Shown here: positions 31,779 through 34,172 of the stretch, in pieces
Layout: each line of letters opens with the position of its first letter
How positions within the stretch are numbered: the stretch's first letter is position 1
From: Planctomycetaceae bacterium
Lineage (GTDB): Bacteria > Planctomycetota > PLA2
DNA length: 34,172 nt
Direction: 5' to 3'
Assembly: GCA_011525755.1 (NCBI GenBank)
Contig: WYBS01000055.1
Location: forward strand, 1-34,172
Notes under the pieces: model-generated
Told to the model about the DNA's origin: nothing
Database searches by the model: none
What the model saw: only the letters and a program-made list of their open reading frames with translations
Program-made: the position numbers and the translations under genes

Positions 31779-32630
31779 CTACTTGTCGCCGCCCTCGGCG
31801 GGCTTTTCCTCCGCCGGCTTCTCCTCGGGCTTCTTCTCCTCGGCGGGCTTCTCCTCCTCCTTCGGGGCCTCCTCGAGCGCCTGCTTCGAGGTCTTCAGCG
31901 CGCGCTCGATCGTGCCCGTCGCGATCTTCAGCGGCAGCAGGAAGGGGCGGAAGCCGCCCTGCTCGTCGCCGACCCCCTCCTGGTAGATCACGATGCCCGC
32001 GACCGCGCCGTCCGCGTTGTAGAGCGGATGGGGGGAGTCGGCGCCGCCGCCCTGGAGCACCCACATCGAGCGCGGCTTCGTCACGTGCCCGACCACCTTC
32101 GCCTCGTCGCACACGGGGGCGTAGTCGAAGCCCTGCTCCAAACGCGTGACCGCGTAGAGCGTGTCGCCGACCTTCGGCTCGACGACGTTCGTGAGATCGA
32201 CCGCCGCGGCGTTCCGGCCCTTCAGGTCGCGGATCAGCACGAAGGCGAGGCCGAGCTTGCTGTCGGTCGCCCCGAGGATCGCCGGGTACTCGGTCTCGTC
32301 GCCGGGGAAGATGACGCGGAGGTTCGTCGGCGTGACCTTGAAGTCGTGCTGCTGGTTGCCCCTGCGGAAGAAGCGCGGGACCGAGATCGCGTCCGAGTTC
32401 ATCATGATGAAGCCGCAGCTGTCGACGACGACGCCGGAGGCCGTCATCTCGCGCTCCTGGTCGAACGACCGGCCGCCCATGCTGCCGGCGATCTTCAACG
32501 CCGCCTTCACCGTGACGACCGTCGCGGCTCGCGTCTCGATGAGCTTTCCATGGGGCGCGTCGGCCGCGGCGCCGGCCGCGAGGAGCGCGGCGGCGAGGGC
32601 GACGCAGGAGGGAAGGGAGCGGATGCGCAT
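31779..32630 (-). CDS. HtrA-like trypsin-fold pseudoprotease, exported
   Basis: 283 residues. Signal peptide MRIRSLPSCVALAAALLAAGAAA, then a trypsin-fold layout like HtrA without PDZ domains. All triad positions look lost: the segment that normally reads GYILTNNHV is GFIMMNSDAI (His to Asp), the DLAxL segment is SKLGLAFVLI (no Asp), and the GNSGGPL motif is ADSPHPLYN. It therefore probably binds rather than cleaves. The tail is a long Glu/Lys/Pro repeat region (PAEEKKPEEKPAEEKPAEG), likely disordered. It starts 18 bp after the stop of the active-looking HtrA gene on the same strand, so the two are probably co-expressed and may work together in the periplasm. Confidence 0.75.
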   Translation of the reverse strand: MRIRSLPSCVALAAALLAAGAAADAPHGKLIETRAATVVTVKAALKIAGSMGGRSFDQEREMTASGVVVDSCGFIMMNSDAISVPRFFRRGNQQHDFKVTPTNLRVIFPGDETEYPAILGATDSKLGLAFVLIRDLKGRNAAAVDLTNVVEPKVGDTLYAVTRLEQGFDYAPVCDEAKVVGHVTKPRSMWVLQGGGADSPHPLYNADGAVAGIVIYQEGVGDEQGGFRPFLLPLKIATGTIERALKTSKQALEEAPKEEEKPAEEKKPEEKPAEEKPAEGGDK

Positions 32631-32648
32631 GGGGGGTCTCCTCGCCCG

Positions 32649-34172
32649 CTACTTGGCGGGCCAGTCGGGCTGCACGAACACGAATGCGGTCGATTGGCCG
32701 CGTTTCACGAAGATCTTGACGCGCTTCGGGCGCTCGGCCGCGATGCGCTTGATCGCGTCGTCGAAGTCCTTGATGGAGCGGATCTCGGCGTCCTGGACGG
32801 ACAGCAGGAGGTCGCCCGCGTGGAGGCCGGCCATGTCGGCCCAGCCGCCGCTCGTCACCTCGGAGACGACGAGCCCCTTCCAGTCGAGCGGCAGGTCGCG
32901 CTCGACGAGATCCATGTAGGTCAGCTCGCGGACGGCGTACTCCTGGAGCTCGTCCTTGCTTTTCTTGGCGTCGGCGGTGGTCTCCGGCGTCTCCTCGAGC
33001 GTGACCTTGATCTCCGTCTCCTCCTTGCCGCGGATGACCTTGAACGCCGCCTCGGCGCCGATGTCCATGTCCTCGATGCGGCGGCGGAGGATCTCGGCGT
33101 CCTGGAGGCCCGAGGCCTTGAGCGCCTCGCCGTCGAGATGCGTGATCACGTCGCCGGGCTTGAACCCGGCCTTCTCGGCCTCGGTGCCCCGGAGGACCCA
33201 CGTGACACGGAAGCCCTGCTTGCCCGCGAGCCCGAGCGCCTCGGCGACGGTCGGCGTCAGCACCTGCGTCCGCACGCCGAGCCACGCCCTGGGCAGCTCC
33301 TTCGGGTTCGAGCGCGGCGGCTGCACCGACAGGTCGAGGACGGTCACCATGTCGTGCTTGCCGCGGCGGAACCGGACGCCGAGCGCCTTCTCCTTCGCGT
33401 GCTTCTCCGCGAGCGCGCGGAACGCCGCGCCGTCCGTGACCGGCTCGCCGCCGACCTCGATGATCACGTCGTCGTCCTCGAGGGCGGGCTTCGCGACCTC
33501 GGCCGGGTAGCCGGGCCGCGTACTCGTGACGACGACGCCCTGCGTGTCGGGGTAGCGGCGCGCGAACGCCATCGGCCCCGTCACGTCCATCGCGCTCACG
33601 CCCCAGTCCATGTAGACGCGCTCCTCGCCGACGAACTTCTCCATCTGCGACGGCGTCACGTCCGCCTCGCGCGCCTCGCCGCCGCGCAGGTAGCGCACGT
33701 TCGCGGGCTGGCCGATCGGGAGGTCGGCGATCCGCGCGTAGAGCGGCGGCACCTCCTCGAAGGAGCTCACGCGCACCGGCGCGCCCGCCACGGCGAGGAT
33801 CACGTCCCCCGGCTTCAATCCCGCCTTGTCCGCGGCGCTGCCGGGCAGCACGGACGCAAGGAGCGCACCGTCCTTCCGGTCGAGGTTCGAGACCGGCGCG
33901 ACCGTGATCCCCATCCAGGCGCGCCGCACCTCGCCGTACGTGAGCGCCTGCGCGAGCACGCGCTTCACGAGCGTGCTCGGGATCGCGAAGCTCATCCCGG
34001 ATCCGCCGCGCGTGTTGATGCCGACGACCTGCCCCTGCATGTTCACGAGCGGGCCGCCGCTGTTGCCGGGCTGGATGAGCGCGTCGTGCTGGATCCACAC
34101 GTTGAAGAGGCCCGTGAGCTGGCCGCTCCCGATCTCGAGCTGCTCGATGTCGGTGCCGGTGAACGACGTGAA
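32649..34172 (-). CDS. HtrA/DegP-like serine protease with four PDZ-like domains, 5' end outside window
   Basis: 507 residues visible and open to the window edge. The first visible part is the end of the trypsin domain: IEQLEIGSGQLTG, then WIQHDALIQPGNSGGPLVN with the catalytic Ser, then VVGINTRGGSGMSFAIPS. After it come four PDZ-like segments: WMGITVAPVS...GLKPGDVILAV; the GPMAFARRYPDTQGVVV...LEDDDVIIEVGGEPV unit; AWLGVRTQVL...GFKPGDVITHLDG; and DWKGLVVSEVTSGGWADMAGLHAGDLLLSVQ. Typical HtrA has one or two PDZ domains. It degrades or chaperones misfolded periplasmic proteins. The His and Asp of the triad lie outside the window, so activity is inferred from the intact GNSGG motif. Upstream partner of the pseudoprotease. 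Confidence 0.9.
   Translation of the reverse strand, partial: FTSFTGTDIEQLEIGSGQLTGLFNVWIQHDALIQPGNSGGPLVNMQGQVVGINTRGGSGMSFAIPSTLVKRVLAQALTYGEVRRAWMGITVAPVSNLDRKDGALLASVLPGSAADKAGLKPGDVILAVAGAPVRVSSFEEVPPLYARIADLPIGQPANVRYLRGGEAREADVTPSQMEKFVGEERVYMDWGVSAMDVTGPMAFARRYPDTQGVVVTSTRPGYPAEVAKPALEDDDVIIEVGGEPVTDGAAFRALAEKHAKEKALGVRFRRGKHDMVTVLDLSVQPPRSNPKELPRAWLGVRTQVLTPTVAEALGLAGKQGFRVTWVLRGTEAEKAGFKPGDVITHLDGEALKASGLQDAEILRRRIEDMDIGAEAAFKVIRGKEETEIKVTLEETPETTADAKKSKDELQEYAVRELTYMDLVERDLPLDWKGLVVSEVTSGGWADMAGLHAGDLLLSVQDAEIRSIKDFDDAIKRIAAERPKRVKIFVKRGQSTAFVFVQPDWPAK

Noticed and set aside
28096-34098. A stop-free leftward frame of about 2000 codons
   Set aside because: It runs antisense or out of frame across an antiporter, a methyltransferase, a transporter and HtrA genes that all have clear domains. 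Its product is Arg/Glu/Ala low complexity; it is a by-product of high GC.

Overview
The window is a very GC-rich bacterial chromosome segment (about 70% G+C by eye) with short gaps and many operons. An ECF sigma factor, a complete SUF operon, a LigD/Ku pair, a PEP-CTERM protein, a multi-PDZ HtrA and many TPR proteins suggest a soil or aquatic lineage such as Planctomycetota or a related deep-branching phylum. No rRNA or marker gene fixes the taxon. I saw no tRNA, CRISPR array, transposase or phage gene.

Layout. 1-464: 5' part of an ECF sigma factor, leftward. 618-6610: leftward Fe-S operon rrf2-sufB-sufC-sufD-sufS-sufU-sufT with overlapping or nearly touching genes. 6724-7788: an Mrp/ApbC Fe-S carrier. 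7817-9601: divergent MBL-fold hydrolase and exported metallophosphoesterase. 9645-14608: leftward accessory block with a small hypothetical protein, an AbiEii-like nucleotidyltransferase, a kinase/glycoside-hydrolase fusion and an exported TPR protein. 14681-18852: NHEJ locus, ligD leftward and ku plus a MerR-TPR gene rightward, sharing a 35-bp divergent promoter region. 18871-23058: PEP-CTERM protein, a Gly/Ser/Arg- and Tyr-rich secreted TPR protein, an exported dienelactone hydrolase and a two-helix membrane protein. 23430-25781: purine salvage operon (adenine deaminase plus hypoxanthine phosphoribosyltransferase) behind a structured leader with a small upstream ORF. 25853-27680: TPR / membrane protein / winged-helix operon with its own promoter-operator. 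27786-31731: small exported protein, CPA2 antiporter, methyltransferase and DMT exporter. 31779-34172: a catalytically dead HtrA-like protein behind an HtrA protease with four PDZ-like domains, cut by the window edge.

Two patterns cut across the gene map. First, an 85-bp composite intergenic repeat occurs four times (535-619, 12867-12951, 25768-25852, 27667-27751). Each copy starts with an AGGTCAACGG-type palindrome, and exactly 70 nt from its start lies a TGCG box opening a second hairpin. Three copies begin on the stop codon of the preceding gene, and two of them exactly frame the TPR/winged-helix operon. Second, clustered G5-8/C5-8 tracts with 2-4 nt spacers recur about 17 times. They lie in intergenic DNA, in a promoter spacer, in a terminator-like hairpin, and in frame within protein linkers. 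Both look like genome-specific repeat families and are the best candidates for something undescribed.
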